Below, one piece after another: positions 53,987 through 64,000 of a stretch of 64,000 bases of DNA. The translations under genes were made by a program, and so were the position numbers. How positions within the stretch are numbered: the first letter of the stretch is position 1; each line of letters begins with the position of its first letter. The stretch is from Myxocyprinus asiaticus (Eukaryota; Chordata; Actinopteri; Cypriniformes; Catostomidae). The DNA lies in assembly GCF_019703515.2 (NCBI RefSeq), contig NC_059372.1, positions 15,847,492 through 15,911,491 on the forward strand. Reading direction: 5' to 3'. The notes under the pieces are model-generated. The model did not search any database, was not told the DNA's origin, and saw only the letters and a list, made by a program, of their open reading frames with translations.

Positions 53987-54383
53987 CTGCACAGGGAGAC
54001 AAGAAAAGGAGATAGAAGTCCACATAAGCATGAAAGCTAACGAAAGATGATAATCTAACAACAACAACATTTTTTTTTACAGTTAAAATTAATAAAACAT
54101 CATACTTGTTCACAAACTAATAAGCAGACAATACCGCAACTGATGGCCTTGATGTGTGTTATTGTCATGCATGTGCAGAGTCTGGCTGTGTGTGTACTTA
54201 CAACAGACACTCCATAGTGTATGTGAGTGAGTAGGACTATAGCCGTCCATATGTACAGGATGACCGTTTCGCTGTTCTGTACAGTCCCAGATATCACTAG
54301 CAACACAACAGCTGCCATCGGCAACAACAACAAACTCAAAGGCTTGCATCGAGTATTGCTCATCTGGCATACAATGAGCTTAC

Positions 54384-54424
<41 letters not shown>

Positions 54425-57400
54425 GCATGTCATGAGCAGACATCTGAAAAGATGTTTCAATAGCAACTGAAAGACATTCATTGTCTTGGCTACATAATCG
54501 ATCTATTCCAGAGAGTTAGAGAATTGTGCATACTCACAGTAACATTGGAGAAGGCTGTTCCCACCATGAGATAAAAGACTCTGGGTTGCTGCTGGATGAT
54601 GTCTGTGGGAGAGAGACTGATCCACAGTGTAGAGAGCACAAACAAGAGGACAGGAGAGAAAAAAGGCAACAAGGCCTCATACACAGAACTGTGCTTCATG
54701 GTGTTATTACGGTACGCCCTTAAAAAAATACAGAGAGAGAGTGAGAATAAATATCCCTGTTTTACAACAATACATTATTTAATCAATAATGTACAAAGTA
54801 CATTATAAACAAGTTATTTTTTATGAAGTGTACTGTTTGTTTTAAGAGGTCTGGACAAACTTACTTGAAGACATTGTAGAGGCTCATTGGCAGCGTTACA
54901 ACAAATAAACAACCTGCAATTAGACAGATGGGAGACAAAAATCAGATCAAACTTAATTTACAAGTTTGTGCCTAACATCCAATGAAAACACAGTGTGTGA
55001 AGTTTTAACTGTGAGAAGAATCAATGAAAGTGCAGAGCTTGCTCACCAACAATCATGACAGTGAAGAGATCTCTGTAATGAATATTCCAAACAACAGGTT
55101 TGTACCATGTCTCCACACCTACCACTGCTGTTACAATGTACACGATAGAAATAGTCTAAGAAGAATAAACAGAGAAGCATTTTTAAAACCTTGCACAGGG
55201 GGCCTGGGTAGCTCAGCGGTAAAATACGCTGGCTACCACCCCTGGAGTTTGCTAGCTCGCTAGTTAGAATCCCAGGGCATGCTGAGTGACTCCAGCCAGG
55301 TCTCCTAAGCAACCAAATTGGCCCGGTTGCTAGGGAGGGTAGAGTCACATGGGGTAAACTCCTCGTGGTCGCTATAATGTGGTTCGTTCTCGGTGGGGCG
55401 CGTGGCGAGTTGAGCGTGGTTGCTGCGGTGGATGGCGTGAAGCCTCCACACGCGCTATGTCTCCGTGGCAACGCACTCAACAAGCCACATGATAAGATGC
55501 GCGGGTTGACGGTCTCAGATGCAGAGGCAAAAGATTCGTCCTCTGCCACCCGGACTGAGGCGAATCACTATGCAACCACGAGGACTTAAAAGCACATTGG
55601 GAACAGGGCATTCCAAATTGGGAGAAAAAAAAACCTAGCACAGACTTTTTAACGGTATTTGCTTCCTTTTAAGGGATCAATAAAGTATCTTATCTACTCA
55701 ACGTAGTTCTACCTTAAAGAACAGTATTACATATTTTGAAAAAGCCATACTTTGTTCATTAGTTTAAAATAAAAAATTACCACTTGGCTGATATCGTAGC
55801 CCCAAGGCAGGAACAAAATTCCAGTGTTGTATTTCTCCCAGTGTGACAGTATGAAGGAAAAAAGGACAACCCATAACAGGTAATGCAGCGTTACCACGCT
55901 GACGCCGGTATCACCCCGTCCAAAGACAGAGTAGACTGCAGCAACAAAAAACACACATGCCCAGCTGTCCAGGCCGTGATCAAACAGTTCACCCAGCGGA
56001 GTACTGGAGTTTGTTCTCCGAGCCTGTTTTCCATCCACACCATCTGCAATGTACACACACACCAAAATGATTTAAAGGAATGTTCCGTGTTCAATACAAG
56101 TTAAGCTCAATCGATAGCATTTGTAGCATAATCTTGATTACCAGAGAAAATATTGTAGACTCGTTCCTTGTTTATTTAAAATTACAATGGACTTGAATGT
56201 CCATTACAAACACTCACGTTATAAACGGTTTCAAATGTATAAAAATCACAAGAAGTGAACATTATGAGTGTAAATGATTTTAGTGTGATAAAATCTCTGA
56301 TCTACACTATTTTAGTGTAATAAGGGTTACTGGCCTTGTATCGTCAAGGAAACAAACTTATTAAAGTAATACTGACTATAACTTTACATTGATAAGTTTA
56401 TTAAGCAACTTTAATCACACACAAATCATGTTAATGCATATAATGTTTGTCCAGTGTCTACACTTTTGAAATAGCATATTTTTCGTTTATGGACTGGCCC
56501 CATTCACTTCCATTGTAAGCGCCTAACTGTAACCACGACTTTTAATAATAATAAAAATAAAATAAAAATTACAAACGAGGGACAAGTCGAAATTATTTTT
56601 TGTGGTAATCAAAATTATGCCACAAATGCTGTTGATTGAGCTTAACTTGAATTCAACTCGGAACATTCCTTTAAAAGTCACATATTTATGCATACACATG
56701 TTCCTTGACCCTACGTGTAATATTCACAGAAGTACCAACAGGATCAATAAACAGACCACTAGTGGACAAAACGAAACTAAGTAGTATCAACAATTCTAAA
56801 AAGAGAAAGACACACACTTACCTAAGGTATAGGCCAGAAAGTTAAACAAACCAGCAGCTATCCACATCCAACTTGGCACATGTGTGTGGCCTTCCGCTAT
56901 ATCACACAAAGAGACAAATAAAGAATGAATCTCATTGTGTAATGCAACATCAGTTATGCATTAACATCATGTACCTGCTAACCGTGCTGAGAAATTTGAC
57001 TGTAAGGGTGTACTGTTTGTGTGAGTAACTACAGTATACAGTGCTGGGTAGTTTACTTCTGAATTGTAATACCGTACTAATTACAAATTACATGACTGAA
57101 ATTGCAATCAGTAACGTAATCTCTTGGATTACATTTTTGGGTAATATAATCTGATTATTTTTGGATTACCTCTGACCTAGGGCTGCACAATTAATTAACA
57201 AAATAATTGAGATTACAATTACAGCTGCTGCATTTAACTAATCTTTAAAAGTGTCAATTACATCATTCAATTTATATCTTTAGATTCCCGTAGTGTCAAG
57301 ATTTTTTATTTAAAAATTGTTTTGGTCCATTGTATGCATGAATGCAATAGACAATCAGAAAATTTGTTTAAATTAGTCTATTAGCAAATCAGAAACATCA

Positions 57401-60400
57401 ACCTAGTATTCTAGTATTGCTGTTTTGCATACTTTTTTTTTTGTGTGTGTGTGGATTTTTCCCCTTTTTCTCCCAATTTGGAATGCCCAATTCCCAATGG
57501 GATTTTTAAGTCCTCGTGGTCGCATAGTGATTCGCCTCAGTCCGGGTGGCGGAGGACAAATCCCATAAATGTTTAGTCAAAGGTACTTATGTCCAGAAAT
57601 TTAGAAGCATGGATCACAAATGTATTTTACAAGGTGTAAAAATATGAAGGGAGTTGAGTGTTTTCCCTAATGATGCTGATAGAGCTCTAGGCCCTTGATC
57701 AATGACAGACTCAAATATGTTTGAGTTTAACAGCCATTTCTTATGGGAGACTTTTGAGAATTATGGACAGGTGCCACGGGTGTGTTAAACCACCATACAT
57801 GGTCTTACTCTGGCAATTTTGGCATTACAAACACAATTCATGTGTGCTAACGGATTAGACCAGTCATATTTGTGAATCAAAGTCACAAAAACAGTCTCAA
57901 AAGTTATCACAAAAGCGAAAGTGCATTCATTTAAATTTTTTAAGTAAAGTACAAAATCAATTCACGAAACTAAAGCAAACTTTACCTCACTAAGTAAATC
58001 GGTTTGGCATTTATGTGTGGATTACATTGTAAATATGAAATGTAAATGTATTTGTGCATTTTAATGCGTTTGATAAACAAAATCTTTACAAAGATATAGT
58101 GACATGTTTTTATGACATACCGAGTGATAATTCAAATACCAATTAAAATGTGTTCATCAGGAGTTGGTTCAATTTGCAAGTTAAAGTTCAGAAATCATGC
58201 AAGCACCTACAAATGCTTCTTTAGATTTTACGTGGAATCATTTGCAATGGACAGGATATTAAGTTTCAGAAAGCAGGGTTTAAATTGCACAGGAATGTTT
58301 TTGCCCAGTGTCTCCTTTATTTTTGTAAATCCAGTGGTCAAATGCTGAGTGAGACCGCTCCATCTTCAGTGTAATTATAGCTACCTGGCTATAGTGGCTA
58401 ATATCAGGTCTGTGTGTGCAATTTCACAGACCTCATCCTCTGTTCTGAAAACACTCAAAGACTTACTGATTGTATATCAGCAGTAGGCTGATTTCTAATA
58501 AAAAAAATAAAAAAAATAAAATTAGGTTGGGATCAATAAATTATGAACAATTTACTGTCGTTTCTTTAGTAATATGTAATCCACTAAAAGTAATCTGATT
58601 ATGAGTATTTAAAAAAGTAATTTAATCTAATTACAAGTATTTGATTTTTTCATATTTAATTGTTTAATCCAGATTACTTGTAATCTGTTACTACCCAGCA
58701 CTGAGTGTAAATGTAGTCTGGATATTTAGAGTTCATTTATGCTCTGTTAATGCATATGTGAGTGAGCGCTGGGACTGTGCATAGGTGTGGCTATGTTTTC
58801 ACAGATTACTAGTTGATAAGAGAATGATGAGCTGGAAATGAGACGTAGATCCTTCTCATATAAAAATGTCATTACAAAGGCAACATACTTGCACGAGAGA
58901 GAGAGAGAGAGAGCGAGAGGAGAAAGAACAGGAACCTCTTTCTTATTGTCACCTACTGGTTATTGCTGCAATCATTACAATGGCCTCAAGAGAGTAAGAG
59001 AACATTGACATATTAATCTCACTAGCTCATCATGACTATCACAAACTGCACCCACCAAAGTATACAGTACAGACTTTACCTGAGGCATAGAAGTCAAAGT
59101 CATAGAAGGACAGCAAGGTGTAGGTGAGTACCAGGAACATGAACCCTGTAAACGTAATGAGGTTAGGGGCAAGCCATCTGGGCAAGACCTGAGACACACA
59201 GAGAGAGAGAAATTAGCAAATTGCAAATGGTCTGATCTCTTTTGCAGGTAAATAGATCCAGACGGATTGGAACATACATTAATGTTGCATATATGGAATT
59301 AAATGAAAGCAAAACACAATGTAATGTTATTTTTATTTTTTAAGTTAAATACCACTTTATATTCATGCCATCAAAAGGTTTATGTAAAAATTGACAGACA
59401 AGTAACAGATTCACATAAACACATCTTCATAGAACAATTACATGAACACTAGTTTGAAAGGGACATTTGTGTATGGTCATACTAATTTGAATTTTAAGTC
59501 TCTTGCTCTTTAAGATCAAATAAATTCTTGGGTGTTCATGCCTAACTTCTTAATCTTTACAACTATAACTAAAGGCATAAAACTGTTCTCACATCAGTGG
59601 CTATAGGTTCAGTATATATGCCCTCAAACATTCTGGTAACTTCCAAAATGGCAATCGTAGCTCCTAATGTTCTCACCTTTACGACTGAGTTCCAAAAGGG
59701 GTGCATTACGTAGATGGAAAGGGGGTTGGAGTCCACTGCACTGTACTGTAAAGAGGAAAAGGAAGACAGAAGAGATGCTGAGTAATGACAACACATTGAC
59801 ACTATTCAAAAAGTGTGAATGTGTCAACGTCCCAAGCATGTCAAAGCTAGACAACAGAGCATTTCTGAAATGCCTTAAATGAACTTTGTTGCATGTATGA
59901 AATCTAGACCACATACACTGGCTTAAACACTAATTGTCTTAAGGGGCTGGTACAGTTTGCAGATATGAGTTGTTGAATTAATTCCAATGTTACCTTCACA
60001 CCTACAGACAATTTCTATACAAATTTAGAATGGTTTAAATTAGTGGTGAGCATTTCCCAATAGCCTAATTTTGCGGTCGAGTACTCTAAAACATAAAAAA
60101 ATTATTAACAGATTACTTGAAATTTAGAATTTAGGTTCCACCTTCAACCTTTGAACCTTTTTTTTTTTAGAAGAATATCTCAGCTCTGTCAGTCCTTACA
60201 ATGCAAGTGAATGGTGATCAGGCCTTTAAAGCTCCAAAAAGCATATAAAGTCAGCATAAAAGTAATCCATACAACTCCTCTGGTTTAACTAATGTCTTCT
60301 GAATTGATCCAGTTTGTTTAGGGTGACAACAGACCAAAATATAACTCCTTTTTCACTGTACATCTTGACATTGCAGTCTCTAGGCACAATCATGATTTCA

Positions 60401-62468
60401 AGCTTGATTACAGTGTTGTAGGAAGTGTTGAGCTTGAAATCATGATCGCCAAGGAGACTGCAGTCAAGATGTACAGTGGAAAAGGAGTTATATTTGGTCC
60501 TCTCACATCCAAAACCAACTGGATCACTTCAGAATACATAGATTAAACCAGTGGAGCCTTATGGATTATGTTTCTGCTGACTTTATCTGCTTTTTGGAGC
60601 TTCAAAGGCCTGATCACCATTCACTTGCATTGAATAGACCTATAGAGCGGAGATATTTTTCTTCAAATCTTCGTTTGTGTTCTGCAGAATAAAGAAGGTC
60701 ATACACATCTTAGATTACATAAGGGTGTGTAAATGATGAGAGAATTTGCATTTTTAGGTGAAATAACCCTATAAGATTTTAGACAGAGCAGTGTTTTTAC
60801 TAGTCGAATATTTAAAGCTGAATGAGTACTCAATAAATCATGCACATTCCTAGTCTTAATGTAATGCCCTTCTAATATGGGACAATCTATGGTCCCAATG
60901 CAAAAGTCATGATTCAGCGGTGGCGGCAGATCACTTTCAACTGCTCTATCAGCATGTGTTGTTCACCATTAAAGACTTGAAAACATCTGGATCTGGGAAG
61001 AGCTGCCCCACAACCCTTGACTGAAAATCCTAGTTACTTGGGGAAAACAATTATTAAGCTGCTTATGTACTTTGTCTAAGTGCCTTAGTAGTGGACATTG
61101 AGGAATGGCTAAATACAATCAGTACTGCTGAATCTAATCAGAAAAATACATTATAAATCATGGTCAGTGTCCGGGCAATCATGGTTTGTTGAATGAAGAC
61201 AACTCCCAGTCTCCAGTCAAGAAGAATTAATCAAAGGATGTTGTGAAACGGTTGGAGAATAATGCAGTAGCAGACAGCAGGGGTGGCGTTTTTACAATTT
61301 GCATAGTATTTTGAGAGAAAATGTAGCATAGCTTGTTTTCTATGTCAGAGAAAACCATTCAGACATACATATTATGTGTTCAATATCCATTTCAACTTTG
61401 TGCAAACATGCAGTGCAAGAATAGCACACATAAACTAAGTCCTTAAACCTACAGTCCACAACACTAAATAAATAAAAAAATAAATATACCTCATCAGGCC
61501 AAGTCAACACTGAGGTACATGTGGCGCAAGACAGGGCCAGACTGGCATGTGTCATTTTCATTCACAAATTCTTTCGAATATCTACTTCTGAGGACATAAA
61601 ACTCACTGTCACACTTAGGAATTTGACCCTCAAGTTCAACACCCTTATTTCAAACAACACTGTCAAAGTGAGTTAACACACTACATGAAAGGTAACACAC
61701 TGCAAAATTCACATACTTTAAAACTACATCACAGGTCATGTTTATGCAACCATGCATAAGTTGTTAACAACTAGATGGACTAAGAGCTTTTCAAGACATT
61801 CTTTTCTTAAGCCCTATCTTTTTCAATATTGTCATATACTGTCATGCCAGAATGTTGAAAGAGTACACTGAACAATTAAAGTGAAACCTCGAAGGGTGTG
61901 ACTGACATTCAAAACTTGCCCAAACCATCTAGATCCTTGACTGAGCCGGTGTTAAAAGCCACACCTACACCTCTAGCCATAACCATACTAGGGAGTCAAA
62001 AATCGGCACGACACCGAAACCATGAGTCCAAACGATTTACAAACTAGCCACTAAATAAAGCCATCTAATGCGGCTAAAAAAAAGCTGGACATGGGAACAT
62101 GTGTTGTATACCAAAGGTTAAATATGCATTTAAACAAAACAGCATCGTAAAAAGATCATTTACTTTCACTGGCGTTGTCAATACACTGTAGGATATCAGC
62201 AAGCAAGCAACCAGTTAATACGTCATGAATTACCCATAAAGTCGTGGTGAAATCACACAGTTATATTTTTAAACGTGACAATAAACGTCTGTTTTTCTTT
62301 CTCGTGAGCGGCACACACCGGTGTCATATGCTGTCATGAGCATAGCACAGCTAGCCGACACGCCGAAGTCCAACACATTAGGTAGAATATGGTGGTTTAA
62401 AGCGACCTCACCTTATATTTATCAAAACCTGAGAGTTGCTCTTGGGTGACATATTCGTAGAGAGCCAT
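53879..62468 (-). CDS. selenoi: Ethanolaminephosphotransferase 1 (selenoprotein I), ten exons, 400 aa
   Basis: Ten exons with GT-AG borders join in phase to 400 codons (human protein 397). The enzyme transfers phosphoethanolamine from CDP-ethanolamine to diacylglycerol or alkyl-acylglycerol, the last Kennedy-pathway step for phosphatidylethanolamine and plasmalogens, in Golgi/ER membranes. The CDP-alcohol phosphotransferase signature DG-x2-AR-x8-G-x3-D-x3-D is complete (DGKQAR from residue 107; Asp 125 and Asp 129). Several hydrophobic membrane segments flank it. TGA at codon 387 is read as selenocysteine, the same position as in human; TAA follows 13 codons later. The start ([19 protein letters not shown]) matches the family, although the frame stays open further upstream. 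The gene converges on the HUNK-like kinase. Expression should depend on the SECIS and selenium supply. Confidence 0.96.
53921..53923 (-). other. selenoi: Selenocysteine TGA codon (residue 387)
   Basis: In-frame TGA after PNLD, with the family's C-terminal extension open for 13 codons beyond it. The position is identical to the human Sec 387. Terminating here would give a 386-residue form. Confidence 0.93.
54202..54384 (-). CDS. selenoi: selenoi exon 9
   Basis: Acceptor CTCTCAG, whose pyrimidine tract is a (CT)n microsatellite; encodes [19 protein letters not shown], a membrane helix and [11 protein letters not shown], donor GTAAGT, phase 0. Confidence 0.95.
54387..54423. repeat. (GA)n microsatellite at a splice acceptor
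   Basis: (GA)n on the plus strand, that is (CT)n on the coding strand, directly upstream of selenoi exon 9. Confidence 0.9.
54538..54718 (-). CDS. selenoi: selenoi exon 8
   Basis: Acceptor TTTTAAG; encodes [37 protein letters not shown] and [13 protein letters not shown], donor GTGAGT, phase 0. Confidence 0.95.
54865..54913 (-). CDS. selenoi: selenoi exon 7
   Basis: 49 nt. Acceptor ATTGCAG, encodes [15 protein letters not shown] and two bases of Lys, donor GTAAGT. Confidence 0.93.
55047..55155 (-). CDS. selenoi: selenoi exon 6
   Basis: Acceptor CTTCTTAG; encodes [19 protein letters not shown] and [10 protein letters not shown], donor GTGAGC. A tRNA-derived SINE starts 44 bp upstream of its acceptor (55199). 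Confidence 0.95.
55199..55640 (+). mobile_element. tRNA-derived SINE, copy 2 (best preserved)
   Basis: The head GGCCTGGGTAGCTCAGCGGT resembles a tRNA 5' half with an A-box, and AGTTAGAATCCCAGGG is the B-box region. The body includes CTCCAGCCAGGTCTCC and AAATTGGCCCGGTTGC, and the tail CGAGGACTTAAAAGC, CCAAATTGGGAG and an A-run. It lies antisense in selenoi intron 5. Confidence 0.75.
55781..56043 (-). CDS. selenoi: selenoi exon 5 (catalytic signature)
   Basis: Acceptor ATTGCAG; encodes [20 protein letters not shown], then FDHGLDSW, the complete CDP-alcohol phosphotransferase motif, and [20 protein letters not shown]. Donor GTAATT, phase 0. Nearly identical to the human sequence in this stretch. 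Confidence 0.97.
56071..56675. mobile_element. MITE family B in selenoi intron 4
   Basis: The left end TTTAAAGGAATGTTCCGTG and the right end CTCGGAACATTCCTTTAAA are inverted repeats. Interior phrases AAGTTAAGCTCAATCGATAG and ATTATGCCACAAATGCTGTT are those of copy 1. Confidence 0.8.
56822..56896 (-). CDS. selenoi: selenoi exon 4 (second membrane segment)
   Basis: Acceptor GATATAG; encodes [20 protein letters not shown] then AYTL. The last base joins exon 5 to form the first Asp of the catalytic region. Confidence 0.94.
57039..58703. mobile_element. Composite element with CAGTGCTGGGTAG ends
   Basis: The left end CAGTGCTGGGTAGTTTAC and the right end TTACTACCCAGCACTG are inverted repeats, each followed inward by multiple ATTAC/GTAAT phrases. 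Inside are a hAT-like end (TAGGGCTGCACAATTAATT at 57179) and a SINE fragment (57459-57565). A 78-codon ORF at 58112-58348 has no recognisable domain. It lies in selenoi intron 3. Confidence 0.65.
57459..57565 (-). mobile_element. tRNA-derived SINE, truncated copy 3
   Basis: TCTCCCAATTTGGAATGCCC, AGTCCTCGTGGTCGCATAG and TCCGGGTGGCGGAGGACAAA match the 3' part of the 55199-55640 SINE in reverse. The tRNA head is missing, as in a 5'-truncated copy. Confidence 0.7.
59080..59188 (-). CDS. selenoi: selenoi exon 3 (first membrane segment)
   Basis: Acceptor TGTCTCAG; encodes [20 protein letters not shown], a membrane helix, and ends FDFYAS plus one base at donor GTAAAG. Confidence 0.94.
59677..59745 (-). 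CDS. selenoi: selenoi exon 2
   Basis: Acceptor TTTACAG, 23 codons ([20 protein letters not shown] then VVK), donor GTGAGA, phase 0. Confidence 0.95.
60165..60790. mobile_element. Fold-back MITE related to family A, selenoi intron 1
   Basis: TACAATGCAAGTGAATGGTG (left) and CACCATTCACTTGCATTG (right) are inverse, as are GGCCTTTAAAGCTCC and GGAGCTTCAAAGGCC, AAGCATATAAAGTCAGC and GCTGACTTTATCTGC, and ACTGTACATCTTGACA and TCAAGATGTACAGT. The whole 500-bp interior is thus a long imperfect palindrome. The outer left part is lost. Confidence 0.7.
60795..62411. other. Rest of selenoi intron 1
   Basis: Anonymous intronic sequence with short ORFs only. No further repeat family could be named. Confidence 0.45.
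62412..62468 (-). CDS. selenoi: selenoi exon 1
   Basis: 19 codons from ATG (62468) to FDKYK, donor GTGAGG, phase 0. An in-frame upstream ATG at 62657 exists, but the family's N terminus starts here. Confidence 0.95.
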
Positions 62469-62610
62469 GATGACCGCAGCACGGCTCTGAAACGGACCGA
62501 AATTGACCACCCGTGTCGGCTCAGTGTGGGCTCGGAGGATCCGCAGTGCTACTGCTTTGCGTGAGCGGCGGTGCAGTGGCGTGACGACTGAAACTCCGCC
62601 CACAATGATA
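62469..62610 (-). promoter_or_regulatory. selenoi: Probable selenoi promoter and 5' UTR
   Basis: The 140 bp upstream of the ATG are GC- and CpG-rich against an AT-rich background, with a GC-box-like CTCCGCCCA (plus strand, near 62592) and GCGTGACG (near 62579), a CRE-like half-site. No TATA box. This is typical of a housekeeping promoter. The start site cannot be placed exactly. Confidence 0.5.
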
Positions 62611-62708
62611 TACGCTGTTTCATAATAAAGGCTGAGTTGGAATTTGCAGTAAAACATCAGATAAGATCATAAAAGGCTAAAATCCACAAAGTACAAATAA
62701 ATAAATAC

Positions 62709-62710
<2 letters not shown>

Positions 62711-62784
<74 letters not shown>
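62711..62784. repeat. (TA)n microsatellite
   Basis: About 36 TA units, only 240 bp upstream of the selenoi start codon. Confidence 0.95.
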
Positions 62785-62787
<3 letters not shown>

Positions 62788-62884
62788 TGGTGGCCAAAAG
62801 TTGAACGCCACTTTGGTAAATAAAAGTACCAATTTCTTTCCATAAGAGCAAAATCTGTACATTATTCCAAAATTTTGGCTGCCA

Positions 62885-62887
<3 letters not shown>
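62785..62887. mobile_element. 103-bp Tc1-type MITE within a (TA)n tract
   Basis: CACTGGTGGCCAAAAGTTG at the left and AAATTTTGGCTGCCAGTG at the right are inverted Tc1-type ends. (TA)n lies on both sides, matching the TA target of this superfamily. No coding capacity. Confidence 0.75.

Positions 62888-62975
<88 letters not shown>
62888..62975. repeat. Compound (TA)n(CA)n microsatellite
   Basis: About 17 TA units, then about 26 CA units, leading directly into the end of Tc1 copy C. Confidence 0.95.
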
Positions 62976-62978
<3 letters not shown>

Positions 62979-64000
62979 GTGCTCAAAAGTTTGCATACCC
63001 TTGGAGAATTGGTAATATATGTACCATTTTTAAAGAAAACATGAGTGAGCAGGCAAAACACATTTCTTTTATTTCTTATGGGATTCATATTTAACTGTAG
63101 GTTATAACAGAATGGCACAAATATAAAACAAAACATGGCAACAATGAAAAAAATGAAATGACCCCTGTTCAAAAGTCTGCACACCCTTAGTTCTTAATAC
63201 TGTGTATTGCCCCCTTTAGCATCAATGACAGCGTGCAGTCTTTTGTAATAGTTGTCTATGAGGCCCCAAATTCTTGCAGGTGGTATAGCTGCCCATTCGT
63301 CTTGGCAAAATGCCTCCAGGTCATGCAAAGTCTTTGGTCGTCTTGCATGAACTGCACGTTTGAGATCTCCCCAGAGTGGCTCGATTATATTAAGGTCAGG
63401 AGACTGTGATGGCCACTCCAGAACCTTCACCTTTTTCTGCTGTAACCACTGGAGGGTCCCATGCGCAGCTTTCGTGCAGAAGAATGCAACTTGTATGCCA
63501 GTATTTTCTGATAACATGCTGCATTCATCTTGCCATCAATTTTCACAAGATTCCCCATGCCTTTAGAGCTCACCCCCCCCCCCCAAAACATCAGTGAGCC
63601 ACCACCATGCTTCACAGTGGGGATGGTATTCTTTTCACTATAGGCCGTGTTGACCCCTCTCCAAACATAGCCCTATTTTGGTCTATTTTGCTCTCGTCAC
63701 TCCAAATTACAGTGTGTCAGAAGCTGTGAGACGTGTCAAGGTGTTTTCGGGCCTTTTTGTGGCATTGGCGCAGTAAAGGCTTCTTTCTGGCAACTCGACC
63801 ATGCAGCTCATTTTTGTTCAAGTATCGTCATATTGTGCTCCTTGAAACAACCACACCATCTTTTTCCAGAGCAGCCTGTATTTCTCCTGAGGTTACCTGT
63901 TACCTGTTTTTCTTTGTATCCCAAACAATTCTTCTGGCAGTTGTGGCTGAGATCTTTCTTGGTCTACTTGACCTTGGCTTGGTCTCAAGAGATCCCTGAA
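62974..64000 (-). mobile_element. Tc1-like transposon copy C, cut by the window end
   Basis: The terminus CAGTTGTGCTCAAAAG, then TTTGCATACCC, is the same as in copy A. The transposase reads on the minus strand: from the C-terminal end at 63194 ([20 protein letters not shown], holding the third catalytic region) back through the WSDE region near 63700 and the GVVVSRSTI-type segment near 63840. The N-terminal domain lies beyond 64000. Several frame breaks are present, so it is probably inactive. Confidence 0.85.
63194..63517 (-). pseudogene. Tc1-like transposase, C-terminal DDE part
   Basis: Frame with [20 protein letters not shown] then WGDLKRAVHARRP, the usual SPDLNxIExLW block around the third acidic catalytic residue, ending GLIDNYYKRLHAVIDAKGG. 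Upstream parts are in other frames because of indels. Confidence 0.85.

Noticed and set aside
55043..55549. 168-codon minus-strand ORF overlapping selenoi exon 6
   Set aside because: It is a shadow frame running through the tRNA-derived SINE and out of frame with the real exon.
62469..62657. Upstream in-frame extension of SELENOI from an ATG at 62657
   Set aside because: The extra 63 residues have no family counterpart and run through the CpG-rich promoter-like stretch; the family N terminus starts at 62468.

Overview
The window is vertebrate nuclear DNA from a teleost fish, most likely a cypriniform (carp-like). The signs are split genes with GT-AG introns, an AT-rich and repeat-dense background with many (GT)n, (GA)n and (TA)n microsatellites, Tc1-like transposons, a fish L2/CR1-type LINE, tRNA-derived SINEs and several MITE families that I recognise from carp-like genomes. 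The clade call rests on recognising these repeats and was not searched.

Two complete protein genes face each other tail to tail. On the plus strand (27282-43937) nine coding exons splice in consistent phase to a 702-residue protein kinase of the HUNK family. The kinase and following domain are HUNK-like; the last about 320 residues do not resemble the HUNK tail I know, so this is probably a HUNK paralogue or a strongly diverged orthologue. On the minus strand (62468 down to 53879) ten coding exons give a 400-residue ethanolaminephosphotransferase 1, SELENOI. An in-frame TGA at codon 387 is the selenocysteine codon, and a candidate SECIS hairpin lies about 1.2 kb downstream of the stop (52645-52710). 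Between the two, inside the presumed SELENOI 3' UTR, is a 35-bp-period minisatellite.

The left part (1-24.9 kb) holds no recognised complete gene. It contains a small cluster at 6.49-7.46 kb with a P2X7-C-terminus-like cysteine motif on the plus strand and a THAP-domain exon on the minus strand, probably remnants of a multigene or transposon-derived family. It also holds a Tc1 copy with an internal inversion (11.8-12.75 kb), a full-length dead Tc1 (21.5-23.0 kb), a hAT-type MITE with an 8-bp target duplication (15.0-15.65 kb) and many microsatellites. A CpG-richer patch near 24.96-25.04 kb with strong splice donors may be the untranslated first exon of the kinase gene.

The long introns and the intergenic region are built from transposon debris. 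Intron 7 of the kinase gene (36.3-42.7 kb) carries a decayed 3-kb LINE preceded by a tRNA-Arg-like relic, then a BED-finger hAT remnant. The 44.0-50 kb region is a stack of MITEs nested in MITEs and split by LINE fragments. SELENOI introns contain a SINE, a paired-arm MITE and a composite element with CAGTGCTGGGTAG ends. The window ends inside a third Tc1 copy.
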